Below are positions 49,701 to 62,065 of a stretch of DNA of 64,000 nt, one piece after another. Source of the DNA: Anastatus disparis (Eukaryota > Arthropoda > Insecta > Hymenoptera > Eupelmidae); the NCBI GenBank assembly GCA_017163975.1, contig JAFFSR010000237.1:868001-932000 (forward strand), read 5' to 3'. Position 1 is the stretch's first letter, and every line of letters starts with the position of its first letter. The notes beneath the pieces are model-generated. The model ran no database searches and was not told where the DNA came from. It saw only the letters and a program-made list of their open reading frames with translations. Made by a program: the position numbers and the translations under genes.

Positions 49701-52700
49701 CATAACCAAAATAAGATACATTTTAACATCAATCAAACAAATAAAACAAAATTTATATAACGCTCAAATAAGGCGAGAAAGGTAAGTTCTATACTTGTAT
49801 ACATGTGATAATGAAGAATTGAAAAAAAGTTTTAAGAAAGCAAAAGTGTGTAAAACACGTTGTTAAAACTCATATGTGTGTATTGACATTGTTTGAAAAA
49901 AAAAACGTGTATACATATATAGATAAAAAAGAAAAAAACATATAAGAAACACGTACTTGAGCCAGCCTTGCCAGTGTCCTTTCCATCACAGTGTATAGAG
50001 CAAGAGGTGCTCATAGGAACAGATACTCTAGAAAAGAGAGAAAAAAAAAAGTAGATAAAAAAAATATATAGAAAATTATATAGAACAGTGAACGGTATTG
50101 TAAATCAATAAAGTTTTATGTGTACGTTTGACAGATATGGTTATGTGCGGGTTCGTATGAATTGGATAAATAAGAAAAAATATATATAAAAACGAGAGTG
50201 CGGAAAATAAAGATGTAATTGAGATATTAATTTAGCGCTAAATAGATATTAATTGCATTGTAATAAAAATTTATTGATTTGTTTTTCTTCTTCTTTTTAT
50301 TCGTATTTTCAGTAAGTAAAAGTAATAAAAGAAAAATTTTCTTTCTATTAGTTACGTCAAAATTAATTAGCGTAGGCTATTATATTTTAGTTATCATAAT
50401 GAAGACAATATTTGAAACGAATTTCATATTACTAAGCAGAATTAAAATTTAGAAGAATATTTCGTATGCAGCAAATGCAAAAACATTGCATTTTTATATT
50501 ACAATACTGTTTGATGATGATTTCTATTTTTTAATAAATATTAATGGTGTATCATAGAAAATAAATAAATTTCTTTTTTTAATTTTACATACAATTATAT
50601 TTAGCTATATACCGGTACATGAAAATTATTTATAAATATTTAAAGCTTTTAGATACATGGCAAAAGCAAAAATATTGATAACTCAAAACAATTTAAAAAA
50701 GGTTTTTACTAGAAAAATAATTTCTTTAGTTTGTATTTATTAAAAACTAATGAATTTTTATAGATTACAGTGTACTAATTAATATAAATTAAAAATTTAT
50801 TTTAAATAATTGAAAAAAATAATATACAGAAATTATTATTTTAATGGAAATTAATAATATTGTCTTATTTTTACTAGTGAATACATAATTAATAGAAAAG
50901 GTTTCTGTATAAATAATTGAAAAAAATAATATATATTGTCTTATTTTTACTAGTGAATACATAATTAATAGAAAAGGTTTCTGTATAAAATACAACTTTC
51001 CGATTTACTATTTTGATTTTATTGAGATAATTTTCAATAAATGATATTATTTACAAGCACATCTTCTAAAATTTTATTACAATTTTAACTACAAAATTAA
51101 ATATTTCGCACAGTCACATACATCATTTACACCTTCTATTGCTTTGAAAATATAAAAAAAAATATTAATATAATATTATTGACGTATATATACAGCAACA
51201 TATACAAGCAACAAAATATAAGTATCTACATGCCAACACCCAACAGTTATGAATTAGGATTTGATATTTTTTATGTAACTTAAAAAGACAAATAAAAACT
51301 GTGCTCTACTATAAAGTGTTAAAATTAATTTTAAAAAAGCCATTATGCAATGTAAAAGAATGTATATAAAAAAGAAAAGTAATTCAAGATAATCGAAAAA
51401 ACGTACTTTCGAATATCAAATCCTTTTACAGGGATATAAAACAATCCACGCTTGAACATGGTTTTATTGGATACACCTCGCTCATGTTTGGTGCACCTTA
51501 GCTCCACGCCTGTAACAGAGAGATAGAGAAAAACTCAACTCAAATCTCTCTAACATTTTAATCGCTACTATTTTTATTTTCTTTGTTATCAATATTTTAT
51601 TAGTCAACTAATTTTTGAGTTGAAACGATGAGATATTATCCGGTTTTTTGTTAATAGATATTAAAATGTTTAAAAAAATAGATTTTATAAATTAATCATA
51701 ATCGTGTGATTAAGATCTTGACATTTATTTTAAGATTAAAATTTAGAGAGATGATGGAGTGTTGGTTTATTACAAAACAATTTGGTTCTTGGATAAAAGG
51801 ATTCTACAAGGATTAAATAACGTTTATACATATTTATTTTAATTAGTATTGTACAAATATTTTGGTATAACGACACGTTATGATGAAAATTTTGATTTTT
51901 TCTGCTCCATTCTAGATGAATCCGCTAAAACTGTCAAATAAGCTTGCATGCAAATATTTTTAAGATAGTGTAAAAGTTTAAATTTTTTCGCTGATTTAGA
52001 ATAATACATTTCGATGCAAGTGTAGGAAGTGGTCGATTTTCACACTGGTGTAACTCGTCGTCCAAGCAAAGCGAGGAGAACAAAAACACTAATGCGAGGA
52101 TCATCCACGTCGCTGTCGCGAATAGATCTCGATTTTTTAATATAGTACGCGAAACTCACTTTTTTCGTGCTTGTTTTAATACCGTTAAAAAAATTTCTTT
52201 TAATTCAAAAAAATTTTTAATTGATTTTAACGTGTTGAAAAATTTTATATTTTACATTTTCTTAAATAATTACTTGTATTTTATGAAAATTATGCCCTAT
52301 TGTCAAGATGAAATAAATGAGTATTTTGACAAGACAATTTCACGTGCACAAATACAAAGTTAACATAACATATATTACAGATTTAATAACAAGTGAAAGA
52401 GAAGATCTCAAATGGAACGTAATATTCCATATTTACAATTTAACACTTAAAATATTTAATTAAAATTTAAAGTTATTTAAAAACTTTTTAACGCAATTGT
52501 CAACAAAGATAATTTATGAAAATGAAATATTTAAAAAAAAATAATAGAAAATACAAGTTCGAAGTCAATGTGGCAAAGTCAAATCATTATACTTCTGAAT
52601 GGTACGTAAAATTATTAGCATATAAATAGATCAGAAAGTTTTATGATATTTTCTTCAAAACTATTTTTAAACGATGATATAAGCGTTCTCCACTAAAATT

Positions 52701-53632
52701 TTATATTAAATCTCTATTTTATTATAAAATTAATAATTTTTAAATAAAGACATTAAATTTAGGGTACAATAATTAATAGTGTAATAATTAAATATTAAAT
52801 AAAAATTATTTTATATATAAAATTTTATAACTAATTCAATTAATTAATTCAAAGACGATTATCATAATATGAAAAAGTTTAACTTAAATATAATTAAATA
52901 TTACAATGTTTATAGAAAAAAATTGTCAACTTTATATTTCTTAAATGCGAAGAAAAAAAATATTATTTTTTCAATGTATACTATAATTCTCAGCTTTAAA
53001 TTGAGATAAATTTTTATTACACTTTAATCAAATAATTAGATTATATCGTCTGATGCATCAATAAAATGGATATCAAAATACAAAATGTTTTTGATACAAT
53101 CGTAATTTCAATTAATTTACATTAAATTATTTTCAATCAATTAGATCAAATATCAGTCTATGAAATTTTAGGGTTCATGGGGTTAAATTATGGAAAACTT
53201 AAAGGACGAATAAATCGTATTATATACTTATTGAAGATAGTTAATATAAAACTATATCTATATACACAAATAAACGGTTTCTATCAATTTACAAGAAAAA
53301 TTCAAATTGCCTATTTAAACTAAAATAATTAAAAGACATTTACATCATTACGTGTCAAGGGAAATAGGAACGCATACACATACATACACTCGACAAACTT
53401 TTATTTCCTCGTTAACTAAACTTCCATGAAGGTTTGAAATAGACCAGTTTTAAAGTATAAAGAAATGAATGTCTTTACATTAAAGATGAAAATAAAAAAA
53501 AAAGACATTATAAACATAAACTTACCCCTGCTTGTATAAGCATGCCAGCTCGGTAGCGAATATAAAAAATTCCTTAAACATTGTGCCGGTGTCCTTGTTT
53601 AGTTGTAATGAAGCTTCTGTAAGATGCGGCAT
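43705..53632 (-). CDS. raw: Homolog of Drosophila raw: duplicated nucleoside-deoxyribosyltransferase-like protein with EF-hand region, 13 coding exons
   Basis: Coding exons on the minus strand: 53632-53526, 51509-51407, 50027-49957, 49691-49582, 47956-47742, 47009-46901, 45911-45817, 45682-45619, 45504-45429, 44958-44722, 44346-44241, 44147-43919, 43845-43705 (TGA). Phases agree throughout if one T is removed from the T6 run at 53569-53564, giving about 553 residues. Domains: an N-terminal conserved segment (about 1-93); a first nucleoside 2-deoxyribosyltransferase-like fold (about 98-238, with FLGGSCNPTTWR and NTAGIIEAAGLAG); an EF-hand-like helix-loop-helix (loop about 280-291) plus a degenerate partner; and a second similar fold (about 408-553). 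The start is the first ATG after an in-frame TAG. Family knowledge: fly raw acts in dorsal closure, gonad and tubule morphogenesis and restrains JNK/AP-1 signalling. Its biochemical activity is not known to me. The name rests on memory of the family. Confidence 0.88.
50804..50985. repeat. Direct tandem duplication inside a raw intron
   Basis: Unit 1 (50804-50910, 107 bases) and unit 2 (50911-50985, 75 bases) are head-to-tail. They are identical over their ends, including a 3' block of about 58 bases from TATTGTC to TTTCTGTAT. Unit 2 lacks an internal stretch of about 32 bases. The near identity indicates a recent event. It lies in the intron between the second and third coding exons. Confidence 0.9.
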
Positions 53633-53675
53633 TTCAAACGGCTACCTTTTCACACTGGCGAAAACTTAAGCTTGT
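53633..53675 (-). other. raw: 5' UTR segment of raw exon carrying the start codon
   Basis: A strong acceptor (pyrimidine tract then TTATTACAG) places the exon start at 53675, 43 bases before the raw ATG at 53632. There is an in-frame TAG four codons upstream of the ATG, so the coding region does not extend 5' in this frame. At least one non-coding leader exon must therefore exist upstream. Confidence 0.65.
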
Positions 53676-54091
53676 CTGTAATAAAAAGAAAGAGGGAAAT
53701 TTTGTTTATAAAACGTGGGTATAAAGCGCAGAATGATGTTAGAAATAAATTTTAAAAGCTATCATTTTGGCTTATAAAAAGTTTTGAGAACGCGCGTGTT
53801 TGAAACTTTTATCATTGCGGTTTCGTTGAAATTTTATTTTTTTTAAGTGGTTGCTAATAGTTAAATTGTTTAATTAGCTTATTATAAATTTTTATATCGT
53901 AAACAAATTACCTTTTATCATCTTTAAAAATAATTGATTATAAATTTTTAAAACAATTCAAAAAATTTTACTTAATTTAAACGTTTACTTATTTATTCAA
54001 TATTCTTACAAATGCATTTAAATCAAAATAGTCAAAAAAATTTTTTCTTTTAAAAAATATCATGAAATAATAATTATTCAATGCATGTATC

Positions 54092-54292
54092 TTTTTTTTA
54101 AATTTTATTTAACGTCGCTGTACTTTTGCTATCATTGCAATGCTAATTAGCGACGCAGCTTGTCAGCGTGTTTGTGAACAAAGCACATGTAGCGTACAGT
54201 GGTGCTTGTGTCAATCGGCCGAGAGCGGGATTCGAACTCGCGGTTCTCGAGATTACGAATCCATCGCTCTACCGACTGAGCCACTGACGATT
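54092..54292 (-). mobile_element. tRNA-derived SINE, copy 5, best preserved
   Basis: Both internal Pol III promoter boxes are perfect on the minus strand: A box TGGCTCAGTCGG and B box GTTCGAATCCC, with the TTCGTAA anticodon loop. The body is complete. The 3' domain is framed by a clean inverted repeat (CGTCGCT ... AGCGACG) and ends in TTAAATAAAATTTAAAAAAA. It lies upstream of the raw start exon in the same orientation, probably in a leader intron. It is the likeliest copy to be young or transcribable. Confidence 0.9.
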
Positions 54293-56349
54293 TCACGTTA
54301 TTTGATGAATTGAAATAACTTTTAAAATTAAAATACATAAATTTTATTTTTAATTATACTAATAAATTTATAATATTGTACTTTAATTGGCTTATTAACT
54401 AAAACATTAAAAACGAAAAAGAAAGAGACAAAATACAATAACAATGTAAAAATAAATCACATCAAAATCCCATTAAATTATAAATAAATAGCAAATTAAA
54501 ATCAAAGCATTGATAAGAGAATAGAAGAAAATACATTAGATAAAGCAAACGTCAAGCTTTCAAGCAAGCAAAAAGAGAAAAAGAACAAAAAAAAAATTGT
54601 CACAAGAACAAAAAAGGCTTACCAAACATGCACATTATTGTAAATTTTAAGCGACGAATGCAAGAAAATCTACACATCGAAACGTTAGTGTAATATTTGC
54701 GCGGCAAACACGCACACACGACGGTATCAATTATATATTTTTCAACGGATATGCCAATGCCATCGAAAATAATAAAATCGAGAACAGATGTCAACACTAA
54801 AAATAATATCTGCGGGGATATTTTAAATGATGAAGTAACGTATATCGACGAAAAATTTTTGATGTAAATAAAAAAAAAATAAAATTGAAGAATAAAAAAA
54901 TAATAATTGATAAGAGAAATAGAGGAAAGAAAATAAATGGAATGTGCGTATACCTTATAAAAAGTAAACAGTTAGGCACACTGACATCATCATTAGAAAG
55001 CACTGTATAGCGTAAGCACCATTAAATCAATGAATTTCTCTTAAGAATAACGATTCTACAGCAAAAAGATTAAATAAATTCTTTTTTCAATTTTAATTGA
55101 TAGCTGAAGAACTAATTAGTTTTTGTTTATTTTTAAATTTTTCTTTTGTCAAGTTCAATTTCAAATTATGACTCTATTCTTTAAAAAGCACAAGGAAGCT
55201 TTTAAAATTCATAGATTAAAACAACGATAAACTTGAATAGACGATATAATTAAATTTAATTGTTCAATTTTACATAATCGCCATAAAATTTATTTGCTGA
55301 TCATAAATTAATATAAATAAATCCATTTAACCGTCAGTCATTTTTAGCTAAAAGCTTAATGAATATACGCACAGTTGACTATTCTTATCAAACGTTCAAA
55401 CAAAATTTAATCGAGCATTCATAATCATTCATAATCTTTTGAAGTTTTTATGAAACATCAAATTTTTATTTTTAAATTCAAATACTTTAAAAAGAAAAAA
55501 AGTTATTTTTACGATATAATCTATACGCGTTTTGCATTAAAAAAAAGCAAGTAATAGTAAATAAAACGTTTGTTTGATAACAACTTTAACGCGAGATCTG
55601 CTAAGACGATATTTTAAAGTTGAAATTTTAGATTGTGCAAATTGATTTTAGATTCAATTCAAACATCGAGCTCAGGTTTTGATATTTAAAATAGCAGTGA
55701 ACAATGTTATTGAGAAACAAACCGGTGATAAGAAATCAGAATTAACGTAACGAATGAAAGAAGCTTTTTTTGCTCAGAATTAACAATTGGTATCTTTACG
55801 CGATTATTATTTTTTTTTTCAATGTTACACGTGATTTTATTCAACAAAATAGCTTATTTATAAGGTAAAACACAATCTGTGTTATGGGTGTGAATATTCT
55901 AAAAAAATTTAAATAATTATAATTAATTGTTTATGTTAATAGTACTTTAATCTTCTCGACCAATTTGTGAGCGACTTTGAATTTCAGTCAAAGTGATTGA
56001 CGCAAAATGAATTTACAATTAGCAAGATAAAAAAAGCGAACTATATTATTATTTTAAAAATGTACATTTTTACATCGAATTGTTCGTTTCACTAAAAGCA
56101 TTATCATTTTATGTCTATATCATCAATTATAAACAATCCAAAAAAAAAATCACAAAACACAATTATAAACCTCCAAAGAGAGAAAATTAGCCATTCAAAC
56201 CAATTGAATCCATTGAAATAACAATGCAAATTCAATAACTACAGAAGCTCATATACATTGAATGCAGTATATACTGAAAGCAGATAACAAAGCTACATGT
56301 ATAAAAGAATAAAAAAAAAAAACAAAAGATATTGTTTTCTTAAACGTAC
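54293..56349. other. Probable raw leader intron sequence
   Basis: AT-rich. Apart from the candidate exon at 54623-54796, nothing coding or structured was seen. Confidence 0.45.
54623..54796 (-). other. Possible alternative leader exon of raw
   Basis: Bounded by acceptor ATTATTTTTAG and donor TTG|GTAAGC. One frame is open throughout (about 58 codons), but the translation is cysteine-rich and unfamiliar, and it does not join any raw coding exon in an open frame. It is best read as a possible non-coding leader exon, or as chance. Confidence 0.2.
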
Positions 56350-56478
56350 TTCAAATTTAAAGTTGCATTCAATATCCGTAATATTCATAGCCATTTTTTC
56401 AGTATTCTAAAAACAACATTAAGCTAATGTTGCTCATCAAACAGAGCAGCTGCAGCTTGATGGATCTCTCTCTGCTCA
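56350..56478 (-). other. Candidate raw leader exon containing a short upstream ORF
   Basis: A 129-base segment bounded by a good acceptor (TTTTTATTCAG) at its 5' side and donor GAA|GTACGT at 56350. The raw donors at 51407 and 49957 have the same GTACGT hexamer. It is visibly GC-richer than its surroundings. It carries an ATG at 56394 in strong context (GAAAAAATGG) followed by 15 open codons up to the donor. It is most simply a leader exon of raw; a terminal exon of another gene is less likely. Inferred from splice signals only. Confidence 0.4.
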
Positions 56479-57939
56479 CTGAATAAAAACAAAAAACATG
56501 AAATATAAATTACGGTGCCTATTAACAAGAGATTTTTATAACAAGTTATACCTATATTAAATTTTTATTATGATTTATATGAAAAAAATTAATAAAAATT
56601 TAAACAGTAAATTACATCATTTAATATTTTGTTATTGTTACTCATAATTAAGGCACTTTGATAGTGCTGGAAATTGATAATGATGTAAAAGTAAGTAGTA
56701 ATTATAAGTTTGCTTTGAGAATTTAATTAATTTTTAATTTAAATTTAATTAATTATTTTTACTAATAAAATTAAAACTATGAGAAAAAGATCATTTATAT
56801 ACACAAAAAATTTTGTATTCTTAAATGAATCATTTACTTCAATCAAAATTATTCATAAAATTTTATAAATATTGATTTTATAAAATATTTTACATAATTT
56901 TTGAATAAGATGATTAATTATAAGTAAAATGTTTAAGATATATGTAAAATAAAATGTCAAAATAGTGCCAATACTTTTCTAGAACCATATGTAACTACAT
57001 TCAAAACAATCATCGAACTCGCTGATATAATACTTTAAACTAAATGCACTTTGAATACTTGAACACCATCCAGTAATGCAACTCTTACGTTCATCAACAT
57101 GAATTTCAACAAGAAAATTTGTAGTGCAAGCGATGAAAAGTTAATCAATGAAAAACCATTGGTATACTATTACTAAATTAGATGTTAAATTAAAACAGAA
57201 TAAAGAGGACAAACATATAGATATACAATAATGATCAAGTTATTTTCTTAAAATATTTTATTTTAATGTACTCATATGAATTGACATATTTTATCAATCG
57301 AATAGCAAAAAAAAAGATGTGATTTATTATAACACATTAATTTTTTTAAATGTGTTAAAGACTTACAAGGTTCATAAAGATAAATTACACAGAAGATGTA
57401 TAATAACATTTTGTAAATTTAAAGAACTCAACATAAAAATAAATCAATTTATGTTTTATAGACATAAATTTTAAAATTTATTCCTCAATATAAATATGTA
57501 TTTTCATTTATAAGAATACGTTTTTGTTCAGGTATAATTAAAATATTCACACTACAACTCCTACCGTAAGAACAACACTTTTTTTATAAACTTTCTCACG
57601 ATACCTATTTTTTTTAAAAATCAAACAAAACCCACACTGTTTATCAGAAGCCACTATTGATTCACAACAATTGGCAAAACAAAACTTTTCCACAAATACT
57701 TTAAAGAAACCACCTTGTTATTTCTTCAAAACAAACTTATAAAAATCCACCTACACAAAATCTCTAATAACATCCATGTATACCTGATATAAAAGCTTCT
57801 TCTCTAAAAATCTTTTAAATTAAAACTGACTAATAACACCCAAAGTCTACAGTCATTTAAAATTGAATAACAAAATATAACAATCGATAAACCATGTGCA
57901 CATGTGGGTCTGTCTGTGTGTGTACACACAGAATCTCAC

Positions 57940-58020
57940 CAGCAAACTAAACAGAAAGCCAGAACGGTGAGCTCTTTTTCAACCTGCTTCTCTCTCTCTC
58001 TGGCTCTCCTTCGTGCATAA
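57940..58020 (-). other. Possible first exon of raw (donor at 57940)
   Basis: A strong donor CTG|GTGAGA follows a GC-richer, GA-repeat-containing segment, which is the type of sequence often seen at insect transcription starts. It would splice to the acceptor at 56478. The 5' limit is unknown and the end given is arbitrary. Confidence 0.2.
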
Positions 58021-61000
58021 GTTCACAACACCGTATAAGAGAATAAGAAGAGAAAGAGACAGCATAACGTATAACAAACCAGGGTCATCGTATTCCAGAA
58101 TACTATGTATCAAGGCCTGGGGGGCATCCACCGTAAGATAGCATATACAACAACTCCTTTAAAAACATTATTCTTCCTCTCTTCCCTCATTTTATATTCC
58201 ACCTCCATTTTATAAATTATTACTTTTTTGCCTTTCCTACCTCATTTTTATTTTTTTTTCTGTCTCACTTGTTTTCTTTACAATCCTTCTTTCCTTTTCT
58301 TTCCCACATATATTTATATATATATTATATATCCAAAGTAAAGTAAGAAAGAGAAAGAATTAAGGAGAGAAACCGTGTGAGCGTACGAGACAGCCTCGCG
58401 TACTCCCGCTATTGCTCATACTTATTTATACACCGTTATATTTAAAATGAGAGAAAGAGCGCGCGGTATAAAGAGAGAGAGAGAGCGCGCACACGCCGAC
58501 TTTAAACGTTATAAAGCACAAGAGACCCAAAGCGCCCTGCTAAATTGTGTTATAATATATATATACATATATAATATCATGTTCAAAAAAAGAAAAAGAG
58601 AGTATCAGGACAGAAACATATACATATATATCGACAATGACCGGGCAGACGACGCATTTGATATATACATACATCCGATAGAACGGAAAGCGCATTTCCC
58701 GTTGTTGATTTGACTTTTTTTTCATGATTATACGCAGTTTACAAATAATTATTATTAAGAAAATGATTTTTTCAAAAGTATTTTATTGTTTATGTTAATT
58801 TAATTTTTATTTAAATTTATAATTTTGACTGGTGTATCGAAAGAATTTCTATTGGAATTTCATGTAGCAGACGAAAATTTTTATATGACATTACCACCAA
58901 TCAGGTTGAAGATTTATTATTTACATACTCGAATATTTAAAAAAAAATGTAAATACATATATAAAGCATTGCCCCGCGGGCATAGAATAATGATACGCGT
59001 TTCCTATTATAAATTTAAATAAAACGGAAATTTATATCTTACATTGTCGAGACTTAACTTTCCCATTGAATTCATCTTTGGTACATTACGACTTTTCTGA
59101 CAACAACGATAATAATAATAGCAATAAAATATGAATATGTTTGTATACCTTCAAATAAATTAACATTTAAATACCGTGGATATTAAAATACAAAGCTTGA
59201 ATTCCATCGATTTTAAAAATATATTAATTTAAAGGCCTATAAATAGAAATCATTGTCAACGCAATAAACGCTTTCTCATATATAAATTGAATAATAATCC
59301 TGGACCATAATAATCAAGCCGTAACTTCAGCTATTAAATCCATTTGCACAAATTGACGGCTAACATGGTTATTCACTCTAAAAGAGACGAATTAGAGGGA
59401 AAAAGAGAGAGAGAGAGAGAAAAAAAAAGAAACAAAGAGGAAAAGACATGAGGAAGCGTTTACTTTATTAAAATTTACTTAAACGAAAAATTCAATTAGC
59501 TTTTTGGTTTGGTAGCGATTCTTTCATCTTTTAATAGCCTCCTTTCTTTTCTTTAAATAACGACTATCGCTAACAAAGAGTTTGGTAAATATTTTAAAAT
59601 AGAGTGTTAGAAATTTTCTACTTTTTACAGGAGGTTTTTAAAAAAATCTTGCATACTTTTTCAAACATTTAAATACTTGTCTTTAAAGCTACATTGCTTA
59701 CATATAGGTGTAAAGCAATAAATTAGCGTAGGCAGCAAGCTGAGATTGATGCGCAAGTGTTACGTTATGTATTCGCGAGCGCAACCAGAAAAAAATTTCC
59801 TGTTTAGTTTGGAATTCATTAGAATTTAGAAGTCAAACTTGGGATTAAAAAAGGACGGTATACGCATAACGTCGAAGTCAAACATAACCTTAAGTGATGG
59901 ATTAAGATTTAAATGATTAATCGATGAGGATTACAGTAAAACTTTGATTGATAAAGTTTTCGGTTTATCGATAAAAATCAAAGGTCAAAGTGATTATTAG
60001 AAACAAATCATAGAAAAAAAACAGTTATTTTAAAAATAACGCGAATTTCCCGATAGTTAATAATATGAAAATAATGAAAATTATTTCCTATCAATTTAAT
60101 TTTGAGTCAGCGAGTAATTTAAATTTAGAAACGAATATATATTTTCAAATGTTCCAGATCGAAGAAAATTACTTTAAGCAGCATCATCATCATCACACTT
60201 AAAAAGTTGACATCTTTGTTATGCTTTATAGAACAGTTATTAATAGAATAAACTTTTTTCTCTTTTAAACTAATGGGAATGAAATTTAAAAATATCATTT
60301 TTGGATGCCATCCCAAAACGTTCGAATATTTTTATTTATATCAATAAAATAAAACAATTGTTTACGATGAATAAATTTGAAAATTTGTAATTAGAAGCAT
60401 AACATTAGGGTAATAGACGTCACGAAAAGAGCATTTTAGTAAGTAAACACTTGAAAACACATATTTTTAGTCGGAACATCCAACTGGCTATATACATTGC
60501 CGCGCAGGTAGAAAAAAGATACATTACACTGCGCAGATAATAAAAATCACGAGGTAAATACAAAGAATAGTAAAAAACTACGAAAATTTGTTAGTTTAAT
60601 CTTGTGTATGAAGCAGCATTGATTTTTTATCATCTAAATTGGATGTGTTTTTAGTACTCACGCATAATCATAGCCATTTATAGTAGAAGAGAGCAACTCC
60701 TATTCATCCTAACCTAATAAACAGATTTCTCTCTCTCCCGCAATCAACCAACAACACACCTACACCTTTTTTTCTAAATACCTAATGTGCAGCACCACTA
60801 TAATTTTTTTGTGTTAAACGCGTACAAAAACACCATAAATATTCTATTTTTATTGTGTATCAAAGGCTTATTTCATATACGGAACTATATTGCTTCTATG
60901 ATTATTAAATCGATAAAAATAAAAGCTTAACCTTTTGCGGTTTCCTCAAACAAACATTATTTTCAGCTGTTTTATTTCTAAAAAACACATTACCTAAACA

Positions 61001-61718
61001 CTCAATTAATCATAATTCAAAATAAAACAAAATCTCATCAGATCCATCCAAACAATTTAAAAAAAAATTCTTTCAACACGCATACTTTAAAAATAACAAA
61101 AAAAAAGGAGAAAAAGATAAACATACAATCGCGCAACGATAATAATATATGATAAAGAAAAAAATGTACGTGCCTTCTGCTTTCCTTTCTCAAAATCTCG
61201 TGTATAACAAATTACTTATTTTGGCCTGCACACACCACCGTTTTTACGTTTTCTTCTATGTTATGTATAATGCATGTACTATTCCGCAGATCACTGTGTA
61301 TGTTACAATGGAAAATAAAAATGCCTCTAGCCTTTAAACTGGCCTGCATATATAGGGAAACGTTTTTACTGCTTTTTTCTTCTGCTAACAACTGCTCTCT
61401 CGGTGTTACTGCTGTTGCTGCTGTTACTTGTCGTCTCAACCGTTGATAAACAAACTTTGATGTATCCTTTCATTTTCCGATATGATCCTCAAATAAAAGC
61501 AATTATCCTTCTGCTTATTATCCCTTTTCCTTCGTACAAAATTTTCAATTAAATATTCCCCAAAAAGAGTACCAAATGTCACCCTTCGTACTTAACAAAT
61601 GCCATTTTCGTGAACTCTTGGTCTTTATATGCAAAACTTACGATATCCCACATTATTAATAATCTTAATATTAAAAAGTTAAATTCTATTATCATTAAAC
61701 GATTTATTCGTTGCAAGA

Positions 61719-61742
61719 TTATATATATATATATATATATAT
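61719..61742. repeat. (AT)n microsatellite
   Basis: Twelve uninterrupted AT units in the region upstream of raw. Confidence 0.9.
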
Positions 61743-62030
61743 GTGTTATAAAAATTTCTTGTTGTATATGCGCCTAATGCGCGCGCGCTAAAGCGACTGG
61801 CAACGTGTGTTTCGTTTCGTTCTCTTCTAAACTAAACTATACTTTTAATGCTTCTCTCCTAAGCGTCTGTCTCCCTCGCTTCCCCTCTTCTTTGCTTTTA
61901 CTCCTTTTTTTTCTTCTTCTTCTTCTTTCCCTCTCTCTGTCTTTTTTGCTTTGCCGTTCGATGCGACGCCACTTTGGCTCTCACGCGCACTCGCAACTCG
62001 CTCAAAGCTCTCGCTCAGTATACAGGGGAA

Positions 62031-62065
62031 TGACGTAAACCTCCAACAATGAGACGTGATGTCAC
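62031..62065. promoter_or_regulatory. Pair of CRE/ATF-like sites in a CpG-containing upstream region
   Basis: TGACGTAA at 62031-62038 and the near-palindrome GTGATGTCAC at 62056-62065, 17 bases apart. They follow a CG-rich stretch (about 61.96-62.02 kb) and CT-rich tracts. An initiator-like TCAGTATA lies at about 62.015 kb on the plus strand. Suggestive of a promoter or enhancer, perhaps for raw about 8.4 kb away, but the target is unknown. Confidence 0.3.

Noticed and set aside
54216..54292. Functional tRNA-Thr(CGT) gene in SINE copy 5
   Set aside because: D, anticodon and T arms look tRNA-like and both Pol III boxes are intact, but the acceptor stem halves do not pair and the sequence runs on into a SINE body.
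54147..54338. 63-codon minus-strand frame reading SVAQSVERWIRNLE
   Set aside because: This is the well-known artefact of translating a tRNA-like sequence; the segment is SINE copy 5.
57979..58158. 60-codon minus-strand open frame with an acidic stretch SILEYDDPG
   Set aside because: Superficially protein-like, but there is no good acceptor or donor in phase, and the end runs into a GA repeat. Most likely chance within leader or promoter DNA.
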